NCBI GenBank assembly: GCA_948099385.1
Contig: CANUEZ040000204.1
Coordinates: 2,542,001 to 2,606,000, forward strand
DNA length: 64,000 nucleotides
Direction of reading: 5' to 3'
Source: Fasciola hepatica
Taxonomy: Eukaryota; Platyhelminthes; Trematoda; Plagiorchiida; Fasciolidae
Shown here: positions 24,101 to 36,114 of the stretch, piece after piece
Position numbering within the stretch: the first letter of the stretch is position 1
How the letters are laid out: every line of letters starts with the position of its first letter
Notes under the pieces: model-generated
Seen by the model: the letters and a program-made list of their open reading frames with translations, nothing else
Database searches by the model: none
Told to the model about the DNA's origin: nothing
Position numbers and translations under genes: made by a program

Positions 24101-24184
24101 ATTATACAAATCTTATCTAATCTAATCTAATCTCGTACTACTAATCAATTGCATGCATAGTAAGGAAGCTGTGTAGATTGTTCA
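21180..24184 (+). repeat. Seven-monomer HOR, copy 1 (3,005 bp)
   Basis: Comparison with the segment 3,005 bp downstream shows matching variants monomer by monomer (for example 21695 with 24700, 22126 with 25131, 22552 with 25557, 22978 with 25983, 23413 with 26418, 23844 with 26849). The left limit lies near 21,180: upstream of it position 21,130 reads TTATAATCAATTTC while its +3,005 partner reads CTACTAATCAATTGC. The only difference I noticed is GCCACCGCGG at 23,481-23,490 against GCCATCCCGG in copy 2. Confidence 0.85.
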
Positions 24185-27100
24185 TTTGGGAATGCGTTGG
24201 TTGTACTTAGGCCCCTACAGAGAAGTCATCGATCATAGGAGTCGATCGGTGTGCGCGAAGCTGGTTTTTACCATTCAAATTTGAAGCGAGTTTGAGAAGG
24301 GTGCTATATCATGTAGTGTAGATGTTGAACAAAGCGTTGATAGCCATCCCGGATAGCCTTGTGTTGTTAAGTTGTTCGATTCACAATGGTCACCGGTTGT
24401 TGGAGTGCTCGTGAGGGCTCGGTCGATGTGCACCGCTGATGATTCGAGTCCCTTAGAGGATGAAACAGCTGTACAGTGCTTCGATGGATTTCAATGCACA
24501 ATTGAGCGTTCAAGCTGCATGATCAATCATATTAGACAAATCTAATCTGAACAAATCTCGTACTTATAATCAATTTCATGCATTGTGAGGAAGCTGTGTA
24601 GGTTGTTCATTTGGGAATGCGTTGGTTGTACTTAGGCCCCTACAGAGAAGTCATCGATCATAGGAGTCGATCGGTGTGCGCGAAGCTGGTTTTTACCATT
24701 CAAATTTGAAGCGAGTTTGGGAAGGGTGCTATATCATGTAGTGTAGATGTTGAACAAAGCGTTGATAGCCATCCCGGATAGCCTTGTGTTGTTAAGTTGT
24801 TCGATTCACAATGGTTCACCGGTTGTTGGAGTGCCCGTGGGGGCTCGGTCGATGTGCACTGCTGATGAGTCGAGTCCCTTAGAGGATGAAACAGCTGTAC
24901 AGTGCTTCCATGGATTTCAATGCTCAGTTGAGCGTTCAAGCTGCATGATCAATCATATTATACAAATCTAATCTAGTCTGATCTAATCTCGTACTACTAA
25001 TCAATTGCATGCATAGTAAGGAAGCTGTGTAGGTTGTTCATTTGGGAATGCGTTGGTTGTACTTAGGCCCCTACAGAGAAGTCATCCATCATAGGAGTCG
25101 ATCGGTGTGCGCAAAGCTGGTTCTTACCATTCAAATTTGAAGCGAGTTTGAGAAGGGTGCTATTTCATGTAGTGTAGATGTTGAACAAAGCGTTGAGAGC
25201 CATCCCGGATAGCCTTGTGTTGTTAAGTTGTTCGATTCACAATGGTTCACCGGTTGTTGGAGTGCTCGTGAGGGCTCGGTCGATGTGCACCGCTGATGAT
25301 TCGAGTCCCTTAGAGGATGAAACAGCTGTACAGTGCTTCGATGGATTTCAATGCACAATTGAGCGTTCAAGCTGCATGATCAATCATATTAGACAAATCT
25401 AATCTGAACAAATCTCGTACTTATAATCAATTTCATGCATTGTGAGGAAGCTGTGTAGGTTGTTCATTTGGGAATGCGTTGGTTGTACTTAGGCCCCTAC
25501 AGAGAAGTCATCGATCATAGGAGTCGATCGGTGTGCGCGAAGCTGGTTTTTACCATTCAAATTTGAAGCGAGTTTGAGAAGGGTGCTATATCATGTAGTG
25601 TAGATGTTGAACAAAGCGTTGATAGCCATCCCGGATAGCCTTGTGTTGTTAAGTTGTTCGATTCACAATGGTTCACCGGTTGTTGGAGTGCTCGTGAGGG
25701 CTCGGTCGATGTGCACCGCTGATGATTCGAGTCCCTTAGAGGATGAAACAGCTGTACAGTGCTTCGATGGATTTCAATGCACAATTGAGCGTTCAAGCTG
25801 CATGATCAATCATATTAGACAAATCTAATCTGAACAAATCTCGTACTTATAATCAATTTCATGCATTGTGAGGAAGCTGTGTAGGTTGTTCATTTGGGAA
25901 TGCGTTGGTTGTACTTAGGCCCCTACAGAGAAGTCATCCATCATAGGAGTCGATCGGTGTGCGCAAAGCTGGTTCTTACCATTCAAATTTGAAGCGAGTT
26001 TGGGAACGGTGCTATATCATGTAGTGTAGATGTTGAACAAAGCGTTGATAGCCATCCCGGATAGCCTTGTGTTGTTGAGTTGTTCGATTCACAATGGTTC
26101 ACCGGTTGTTGGAGTGCCCGTGGGGGCTCGGTCGATGTGAACTGCTGATGAGTCGAGTCCCTTAGAGGATGAAACAGCTGTACAGTGCTTCCATGGATTT
26201 CAATGCTCAGTTGAGCGTTCAAGCTGCATGATCAATCATATTATACAAATCTAATCTAATCTAATCTAATCTAATCTCGTACTACTATCAATTGCATGCA
26301 TAGTAATTAAGCTGTGTAGGTTGTTCATTTGGGAATGCGTTGGTTGTACTTAGGCCCCTACAGAGAAGTCATCCATCATAGGAGTCGATCGGTGTGCGCG
26401 AAGCTGGTTCTTACTATTCAAATTTGAAGCGAGTTTGGGAAGGGTGCTATATCATGTAGTGTAGATGTTGAACAAAGCGTTGATAGCCATCCCGGATAGC
26501 CTTGTGTTGTTAAGTTGTTCGATTCACAATGGTTCACCGGTTGTTGGAGTGCCCGTGGGGGCTCGGTCGATGTGCACTGCTGATGAGTCGAGTCCCTTAG
26601 AGGATGAAACAGCTGTACAGTGCTTCCATGGATTTCAATGCTCAGTTGAGCGTTCAAGCTGCATGATCAATCATATTATACAAATCTAATCTAGTCTGAT
26701 CTAATCTCGTACTACTAATCAATTGCATGCATAGTAAGGAAGCTGTGTAGGTTGTTCATTTGGGAATGCGTTGGTTGTACTTAGGCCCCTACAGAGAAGT
26801 CAGCCATCATAGGAGTCGATCGGTGTGCGCAAAGCTGGTTCTTACCATTCAAATTTGAAGCGAGTTTGAGAAGGGTGCTATTTCATGTAGTGTAGATGTT
26901 GAACAAAGCGTTGAGAGCCATCCCGGATAGCCTTGTGTTGTTAAGTTGTTCGATTCACAATGGTTCACCGGTTGTTGGAGTGCTCGTGGGGGCTCGGTCG
27001 ATGTGCACTGCTGATGAGTCGAGTCCCTTAGAGGATGAAACAGCTGTACAGTGCTTCCATGGATTTCAATGCTCAGTTGAGCGTTCAAGCTGCATGATCA

Positions 27101-27189
27101 ATCATATTATACAAATCTTATCTAATCTAATCTAATCTCGTACTACTAATCAATTGCATGCATAGTAAGGAAGCTGTGTAGATTGTTCA
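24185..27189 (+). repeat. Seven-monomer HOR, copy 2 (3,005 bp)
   Basis: This is the second copy of the 3,005-bp block. Rare private variants are shared with copy 1: TCATCGATCATAGG, GTCAGCCATCATAGG, GCGCAAAGC, CTACTATCAATTGC with AGTAATTAAGC, and GTTGAGTTGTTCG. The repeat ends near 27,190-27,230, where TCATCGATCA is replaced by TCATCCATCA. Confidence 0.85.
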
Positions 27190-28291
27190 TTTGGGAATGC
27201 GTTGGTTGTACTTAGGCCCCTACAGAGAAGTCATCCATCATAGGAGTCGATCGGTGTGCGCGAAGCTGGTTCTTACTATTCAAATTTGAAGCGAAATTGA
27301 GAAGGGTTCTATATCATGTAGTGTAGATGTTGAACAAAGCGTTTAGAGCCATCCCGGATAGCCTTGTGTTGTTAAGTTGTTCGATTCACAATGGTCACCG
27401 GTTGTTGGAGTGCTCGTGAGGGCTCGGTCGATGTGCACCGCTGATGATTCGAGTCCCTTAGAGGATGAAACAGCTGTACAGTGCTTCCATGGATTTCAAT
27501 GCACAATTGAGCGTTCAAGCTGCATGATCAATCATATTAGACAAATCTAATCTGAACAAATCTCGTACTTATAATCAATTTCATGCATTGTGAGGAAGCT
27601 GTGTAGGTTGTTCATTTGGGAATGCGTTGGTTTTACTTAGGCCCCTACAGAGAAGTCATCCATCATAGGAGTCGATCGGTGTGCGCGAAGCTGGTTCTTA
27701 CCATTCAAATTTGAAGCGAGTTTGAGAAGGGTGCTACATCATGTAGTGTAGATGTTGAACAAAGCGTTGAGAGCCATCCCGGATAGCCTTGTGTTGTTCA
27801 AATGTTCGATTCACAATGGTTCACCGGTTGTTGGAGTGCCCGTGGGGGCTCGGTCGATGTGCACTGCTGATGAGTCGAGTCCCTTAGAGGATGAAACAGC
27901 TGTACAGTGCTTCCATGGATTTCAATGCTCAGTTGAGCGTTCAAGCTGCATGATCAATCATATTATACAAATCTAATCTAATCTGATCTAATCTCGTACT
28001 ACTAATCAATTGCATGCATTGTAAGGAAGCTGTGTAGGTTGTTCATTTGGGAATGCGTTGGTTGTACTTGGGCCCCTACAGAGAAGTCATCCATCATAGG
28101 AGTCGATCGGTGTGCGCGAAGCTGGTTCTTACCTTTCAAATTTGAAGCGAGTTTGGGAAGGGTGCTATATCATGTAGTGTAGATGTTGAACAAAGCGTTG
28201 AGAGCCATCCCGGATAGCCTTGTGTTGTTAAGTTGTTCGATTCACAATGGTTCACCGGTTGTTGGAGTGCCCGTGGGGGCTAGGTCGATGT

Positions 28292-28341
28292 GCACTGCTG
28301 ATAAGTCGAGTCCCTTAGAGGATGAAACAGCTGTACAGTGC
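28292..28341 (+). ncRNA. Hammerhead with G8 to A core change
   Basis: The core reads CTGATAA, again linked to GGGGGCTAGGTCG upstream as in the 7696 and 8558 copies, although it lies 20 kb away in the A domain. This points to long-range spread of one defective haplotype through the array. Confidence 0.7.
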
Positions 28342-29879
28342 TTCCATGGATTTCAATGCTCAGTTGAGCGTTCAAGCTGCATGATCAATCATATTAGACA
28401 AATCCAATCTGATCTAATCTAATCTCGTGCTACTAATCAATTGCATGCATAGTAATTAAGCTGTGTAGGTTGTTCATTTGGGAATGCGTTGGTTGTACTC
28501 AGGCGCCTACAGAGAAGTCATCCATCATAGGAGTCGATCGGTGTGCGCGAAGCTGGTTCTTACCATTCAAATTTGAAGCGAGTTTGGGAAGGGTGCTATA
28601 TCATGTAGTGTAGATGTTGAACAAAGCGTTGATAGCCATCCCGGATAGCCTTGTGTTGTTAAGTTGTTCGATTCACAATGGTTCACCGGTTGTTGGAGTG
28701 CCCGTGGTTGCTCGGTCGATGTGCACTGCTGATGAGTCGAGTCCCTTAGAGGATGAAACAGCTGTACAGTGCTTCCATGGATTTCAATGCTCAGTTGAGC
28801 GTTCAAGCTGCATGATCAATCATATTATACAAATCTAATCTAATCTAATCTAATCTAATCTCGTACTGCTATCAATTGCATGCATAGTAATTAAGCTGTG
28901 TAGGTTGTTCATTTGTGAATGCGTTGGTTGTACTTAGGCCCCTACAGAGAAGTCATCCATCATAGGAGTCGATCGGCGTGCGCGAAGCTGGTTCTTACCA
29001 ATCAAATTTAAAGCGAGTTTGAGAAGGGTGCTATATCATGTAGTGTAGATGTTGAACAAAGCGTTGATAGCCATCCCGGATAGCCTTTTGTTGTTAAGTT
29101 GTTCGATTCACAATGGTTCACCGGTTGTTGGAGTGCCCGTGGGGGCTAGGTCGATGTGCACCGCTGATGAGTCGAGTCCCTTAGAGGATGAAACAGCTGT
29201 ACAGTGCTTCCATGGATTTCAATGCTCAGTTGAGCGTTCAAGCTGCATGATCAATCATATTATACAAATCTAATCTAATCTGATCTAATCTCGTACTATT
29301 AAACAATTGCATGCATAGTAAGGAAGCTGTGTAGGTTGTTCATTTTGGAATGCGTTGGTTGTACTTAGGCCCCTACAGAGAAGTCAGCCATCATAGGAGT
29401 CGATCGGTGTGCGCGAAGCTGGTTCTTACCATTCAAATTTGAAGCGAGATTGGGAACGGTGCTATATCATGTAGTGTAGATGTTGAACAAAGCGTTGAGA
29501 GCCATCCCGGATAGCCTTGTGTTGTTAAGTTGTTCGATTCACAATGGTTCACCGGTTGTTGGAGTGCCCGTGGGGGCTCGGTCGATGTGCACTGCTGATG
29601 AGTCGAGTCCCTTAGAGGATGAAACAGCTGTACAGTGCTTCCATGGATTTCAATGCTCAGTTGAGCGTTCAAACTGCATGACCAAACATGTTATACACTT
29701 CTAATCTGAACTCATCTCGTACTACTAATCAATTGCATGCATAGTAAGGAAGCTGTGTAGGTTGTTCATTTGAGAATGCGTTGGTTGTACTTAGGCCCCT
29801 ACAGAGAAGTCAGCCATCATAGGAGTCGATCGGTGTGCGCGAAGCTGGTTCTTACCATTCAAATTTGAAGCGAGTTTGG

Positions 29880-32740
29880 GAACGGTGCTATATCATGTAG
29901 TGTAGATGTTGAACAAAGCGTTGAGAGCCATCCCGGATAGCCTTGTGTTGTTAAGTTGTTCGATTCACAATGGTTCACCGGTTGTTGGAGTGCCCGTGGT
30001 TGCTCGGTCGATGTGCACTGCTGATGAGTCGAGTCCCTTAGAGGATGAAACAGCTGTACAGTGCTTCCATGGATTTCAATGCTCAGTTGAGCGTTCAAGC
30101 TGCATGATCAATCATATTATACAAATCTAATCTAATCTAATCTAATCTAATCTAATCTCGTACTACTATCAATTGCATGCATAGTAATTAAGCTGTGTAG
30201 GTTGTTCATTTGTGAATGCGTTGGTTGTACTTAGGCCCCTACAGAGAAGTCATCCATCATAGGAGTCGATCGGCGCGCGCGAAGCTGGTTCTTACCAATC
30301 AAATTTAAAGCGAGTTTGAGAAGGGTGCTATATCATGTAGTGTAGATGTTGAACAAAGCGTTGATAGCCATCCCGGATAGCCTTGTGTTGTTAAGTTGTT
30401 CGATTCACAATGGTTCACCGGTTGTTGGAGTGCCCGTGGGGGCTCGGTCGATGTGCACTGCTGATGAGTCGAGTCCCGTAGAGGATGAAACAGCTGTACA
30501 GTGCTTCCATGGATTTCAATGCTCAGTTGAGCGTTCAAGCTGCATGATCAATCATATTATACAAATCTAATCTAATCTGATCTGATCTCGTACTATTAAA
30601 CAATTGCATGCATAGTAAGGAAGCTGTGTAGGTTGTTCATTTTGGAATGCGTTGGTTGTACTTAGGCCCCTACAGAGAAGTCAGCCATCATAGGAGTCGA
30701 TCGGTGTGCGCGAAGCTGGTTCTTACCATTCAAATTTGAAGCGAGTTTGGGAAGGGTGCTATATCATGTAGTGTAGATGTTGAACAAAGCGTTGAGAGCC
30801 ATCCCGGATAGCCTTGTGTTGTTAAGTTGTTCGATTCACAATGGTTCACCGGTTGTTGGAGTGCCCGTGGGGGCTCGGTCGATGTGCACTGCTGATGAGT
30901 CGAGTCCCTTAGAGGATGAAACAGCTGTACAGTGCTTCCATGGATTTCAATGCTCAGTTGAGCGTTCAAGCTGCATGATCAATCATATTATACAAATCTA
31001 ATCTAATCTAATCTAATCTAATCTAATCTCGTACTACTATCAATTGCATGCATAGTAATTAAGCTGTGTAGGTTGTTCATTTGTGAATGCGTTGGTTGTA
31101 CTTAGGCCCCTACAGAGAAGTCATCCATCATAGGAGTCGATCGGCGCGCGCGAAGCTGGTTCTTACCAATCAAATTTAAAGCGAGTTTGAGAAGGGTGCT
31201 ATATCATGTAGTGTAGATGTTGAACAAAGCGTTGATAGCCATCCCGGATAGCCTTGTGTTGTTAAGTTGTTCGATTCACAATGGTTCACCGGTTGTTGGA
31301 GTGCCCGTGGGGGCTCGGTCGATGTGCACTGCTGATGAGTCGAGTCCCGTAGAGGATGAAACAGCTGTACAGTGCTTCCATGGATTTCAATGCTCAGTTG
31401 AGCGTTCAAGCTGCATGATCAATCATATTATACAAATCTAATCTAATCTGATCTGATCTCGTACTATTAAACAATTGCATGCATAGTAAGGAAGCTGTGT
31501 AGGTTGTTCATTTTGGAATGCGTTGGTTGTACTTAGGCCCCTACAGAGAAGTCAGCCATCATAGGAGTCGATCGGTGTGCGCGAAGCTGGTTCTTACCAT
31601 TCAAATTTGAAGCGAGTTTGGGAAGGGTGCTATATCATGTAGTGTAGATGTTGAACAAAGCGTTGATAGCCATCCCGGATAGCCTTGTGTTGTTAAGTTG
31701 TTCGATTCACAATGGTTCACCGGTTGTTGGAGTGCCCGTGGGGGCTCGGTCGATGTGCACTGCTGATGAGTCGAGTCCCTTAGAGGATGAAACAGCTGTA
31801 CAGTGCTTCCATGGATTTCAATGCTCAGTTGAGCGTTCAAGCTGCATGATCAATCATATTATACAAATCTAATCTAATCTAATCTAATCTAATCTCGTAC
31901 TACTATCAATTGCATGCATAGTAATTAAGCTGTGTAGGTTGTTCATTTGTGAATGCGTTGGTTGTACTTAGGCCCCTACAGAGAAGTCATCCATCATAGG
32001 AGTCGATCGGCGTGCGCGAAGCTGGTTCTTACCAATCAAATTTAAAGCGAGTTTGAGAAGGGTGCTATATCATGTAGTGTAGATGTTGAACAAAGCGTTG
32101 ATAGCCATCCCGGATAGCCTTGTGTTGTTAAGTTGTTCGATTCACAATGGTTCACCGGTTGTTGGAGTGCCCGTGGGGGCTCGGTCGATGTGCACTGCTG
32201 ATGAGTCGAGTCCCTTAGAGGATGAAACAGCTGTACAGTGCTTCCATGGATTTCAATGCTCAGTTGAGCGTTCAAGCTGCATGATCAATCATATTATACA
32301 AATCTAATCTAATCTGATCTGATCTCGTACTATTAAACAATTGCATGCATAGTAAGGAAGCTGTGTAGGTTGTTCATTTTGGAATGCGTTGGTTGTACTT
32401 AGGCCCCTACAGAGAAGTCAGCCATCATAGGAGTCGATCGGTGTGCGCGAAGCTGGTTCTTACCATTCAAATTTGAAGCGAGTTTGGGAACGGTGCTATA
32501 TCATGTAGTGTAGATGTTGAACAAAGCGTTGAGAGCCATCCCGGATAGCCTTGTGTTGTTAAGTTGTTCGATTCACAATGGTTCACCGGTTGTTGGAGTG
32601 CCCGTGGGGGCTCGGTCGATGTGCACTGCTGATGAGTCGAGTCCCTTAGAGGATGAAACAGCTGTACAGTGCTTCCATGGATTTCAATGCTCAGTTGAGC
32701 GTTCAAGCTGCATGATCAATCATATTATACAAATCTAATC
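29880..32740 (+). repeat. 866-871 bp dimer HOR inside the A domain
   Basis: Pairs of monomers recur at 871 bp (30346 to 31217, 30777 to 31648) and 866 bp (31217 to 32083, 31648 to 32514). Shared markers are CTACTATCAATTGC with AGTAATTAAGC, a GGCGCGCGCGAAGC or GGCGTGCGCGAAGC variant with CCAATCAAATTTAAAG, and in the partner monomer TTCATTTTGGAATGC with GTCAGCCATC. The period differs by one 5-bp TCTAA unit. Confidence 0.75.
30455..30504 (+). ncRNA. Hammerhead with loop II variant CGUAGA
   Basis: Perfect stem I and core. The loop between GUCC and GGAU reads CGUAGA in place of CUUAGA. The copy at 31326 is identical, consistent with the 871-bp dimer duplication. Confidence 0.7.
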
Positions 32741-33053
32741 TGATCTAATCTAATCTCGTGCTACTAATCAATTGCATGCATAGTAATTAAGCTGTGTAGG
32801 TTGTTCATTTGGGAATGCGTTGGTTGTACTCAGGCGCCTACAGAGAAGTCATCCATCATAGAAGTCGATCGGTGTGCGCGAAGCTGGTTCTTACCATTCA
32901 AATTTGAAGCGAGTTTGGGAACGGTGCTATATCATGTAGTGTAGATGTTGAACAAAGCGTTGATAGCCATCCCGGATAGCCTTGTGTTGTTAAGTTGTTC
33001 GATTCACAATGGTTCACCGGTTGTTGGAGTGCCCGTGGTTGCTCGGTCGATGT

Positions 33054-33103
33054 GCACTGCTGATGAGTCGAGTCCCTTAGATGATGAAACAGCTGTACAG
33101 TGC
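33054..33103 (+). ncRNA. Hammerhead with stem II G-to-T change
   Basis: The stem II 3' strand reads TGAT in place of GGAT, losing the innermost pair of GUCC:GGAU. Stem I, core, GAAA and stem III are unchanged. Confidence 0.6.
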
Positions 33104-36064
33104 TTCCATGGATTTCAATGCTCAGTTGAGCGTTCAAGCTGCATGATCAATCATATTATACAAATCTAATCTAATCTAATCTAATCTAATCTAATCTCGT
33201 ACTACTATCAATTGCATGCATAGTAATTAAGCTGTGTAGGTTGTTCATTTGTGAATGCGTTGGTTGTACTTAGGCCCCTACAGAGAAGTCATCCATCATA
33301 GGAGTCGATCGGCGTGCGCGAAGCTGGTTCTTACCAATCAAATTTAAAGCGAGTTTGAGAAGGGTGCTATATCATGTAGTGTAGATGTTGAACAAAGCGT
33401 TGATAGCCATCCCGGATAGCCTTGTGTTGTTAAGTTGTTCGATTCACAATGGTTCACCGGTTGTTGGAGTGCCCGTGGGGGCTCGGTCGATGTGCACTGC
33501 TGATGAGTCGAGTCCCTTAGAGGATGAAACAGCTGTACAGTGCTTCCATGGATTTCAATGCTCAGTTGAGCGTTCAAACTGCATGACCAAACATGTTATA
33601 CACTTCTAATCTGAACTCATCTCGTACTACTAATCAATTGCATGCATAGTAAGGAAGCTGTGTAGGTTGTTCATTTGAGAATGCGTTGGTTGTACTTAGG
33701 CCCGTAAAGAGAAGTCATCCATCATAGGAGTCGATCGGTGTGCGCGAAGCTGGTTCTTACCATTCAAATTTGAAGCGAGTTTGGGAACGGTGCTATATCA
33801 TGTAGTGTAGATGTTGAACAAAGCGTTGATAGCCATCCCGGATAGCCTTGTGCTGTTAAGTTGTTCGATTCACAATGGTTCACCGGTTGTTGGAGTGCCC
33901 GTGGGGGCTCGGTCGATGTGCACTGCTGATGAGTCGAGTCCCTTAGAGGATGAAACAGCTGTACAGTGCTTCCATGGATTTCAATGCTCAGTTGAGCGTT
34001 CAAGCTGCATGATCAATCATATTATACAAATCTAATCTAATCTGATCTAATCTCGTACTATTAAACAATTGCATGCATAGTAAGGAAGCTGTGTAGATTG
34101 TTCATTTGGGAATGCGTTGGTTGTACTTAGGCCCCTACAGAGAAGTCATCCATCATAGGAGTCGATCGGTGTGCGCGAAGCTGGTTCTTACCATTCAAAT
34201 TTGAAGCGAGTTTGGGAAGGGTGCTATATCATGTAGTGTAGATGTTGAACAAAGCGTTGAGAGCCATCCCGGATAGCCTTGTGTTGTTCAGTTGTTCGAT
34301 TCACAATGGTTCACCGGTTGTTGGAGTGCCCGTGGGGGCTCGGTCGATGTGCACTGCTGATGAGTCGAGTCCCTTAGAGGATGAAACAGCTGTACAGTGC
34401 TTCCATGGATTTCAATGCTCAGTTGAGCGTTCAAGCTGCATGATCAATCATATTATACAAATCTAATCTAGTCTGATCTAATCTCGTACTACTAATCAAT
34501 TGCATGCATAGTAAGGAAGCTGTGTAGATTGTTCATTTGTGAATGCGTTGGTTTTACTTAGGCCCCTTCAGAGAAAACTTCCATCATAGGAGTCGATCGG
34601 TGTGCGCGAAGCTGGTTCTTACCATTCAAATTTGAAGCGAGTTTGGGAACAGTGCTATATCATGTAGTGTAGATGTTGAACAAAGCGTTGAGAGCCATCC
34701 CGGATAGCCTTGTGTTGTTAAGTTGTTCGATTCACAATGGTTCACCGGTTGTTGGAGTGCCCGTGGGGGCTCGGTCGATGTGCACTGCTGATGAGTCGAG
34801 TCCCTTAGAGGATGAAACAGCTGTACAGTGCTTCCATGGATTTCAATGCTCAGTTGAGCGTTCAAGCTGCATGATCAATCATATTATACAAATCTAATCT
34901 AGTCTGATCTAATCTCGTACTACTAAACAATTGCATGCATAGTAAGGAAGCTGTGTAGGTTGTTCATTTGGGAATGCGTTGGTTGTACTTAGGCCCCTAC
35001 AGAGAAGTCATCCATCATAGGAGTCGATCGGTGTGCGCGAAGCTGGTTCTTACCATTCAAATTTGAAGCGAGTTTGGGAAGGGTGCTATATCATGTAGTG
35101 TAGATGTTGAACAAAGCGTTGAGAGCCATCCCGGATAGCCTTGTGTTGTTAAGTTGTTCGAATCACAATGGTTCACCGGTTGTTGGAGTGCCCGTGGGGG
35201 CTAGGTCGATGTGCACTGCTGATGAGTCGAGTCCCTTAGAGGATGAAACAGCTGTACAGTGCTTCCATGGATTTCAATGCTCAGTTGAGCGTTGAAACTG
35301 CATGACCAAACATATTGTACACTTCTAATATGAACTCATGTCGTACTACTAATCAATTGCATGCATAGTAAGGAAGCTGCGTAGGTTGTTCATTTTGGAA
35401 TGCGTTGGTTGTACTTAGGCCCCTACAGAGAAGTCATCCATCATAGGAGTCGATCGGTGTGCGCGAAGCTGGTTCTTACCATTCAAATTTAAAGCGAGTT
35501 TGGGAAGGGTGCTATATCATGTAGTGTAGATGTTGAACAAAGCGTTGATAGCCATCCCGGATAGCCTTGTGTTGTTAAGTTGTTCGATTCACAATGGTTC
35601 ACCGGTTGTTGGAGTGCCCGTGGGGGCTCGGTCGATGTGCACTGCTGATGAGTCGAGTCCCTTAGAGGATGAAACAGCTGTACAGTGCTTCCATGGATTT
35701 CAATGCTCAGTTGAGCGTTCAAACTGCATGACCAAACATATTGTACACTTCTAATATGAACTCATCTCGTAGTACTAATCAATTGCATGCATAGTAAGGA
35801 AGCTGTGTAGGTTGTTCATTTTGGAATGCGTTGGTTGTACTTAGGCCCCTACAGAGAAGTCATCCATCATAGGAGTCGATCGGTGTGCGCGAAGCTGGTT
35901 TTTACCATTCAAATTTGAAGCGAGTTTGAGAAGGGTGCTATATCATGTAGTGTAGATGTTGAACAAAGCGTTGAGAGCCATCCCGGATAGCCTTGTGTTG
36001 TTAAGTTGTTCGATTCACAATGGTTCACCGGTTGTTGGAGTGCCCGTGGGGGCTCGGTCGATGT

Positions 36065-36114
36065 GCACTGCTGATGAGTCGAGTCCCTTAGAGGATGAAA
36101 CAGTTGTACAGTGC
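36065..36114 (+). ncRNA. Hammerhead with stem III ACA-GT-TGT
   Basis: The stem III region reads ACAGTTGT: one of the two central nucleotides changes (C to T) and the three flanking pairs remain. Core and stem I are as in the reference. Confidence 0.65.
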
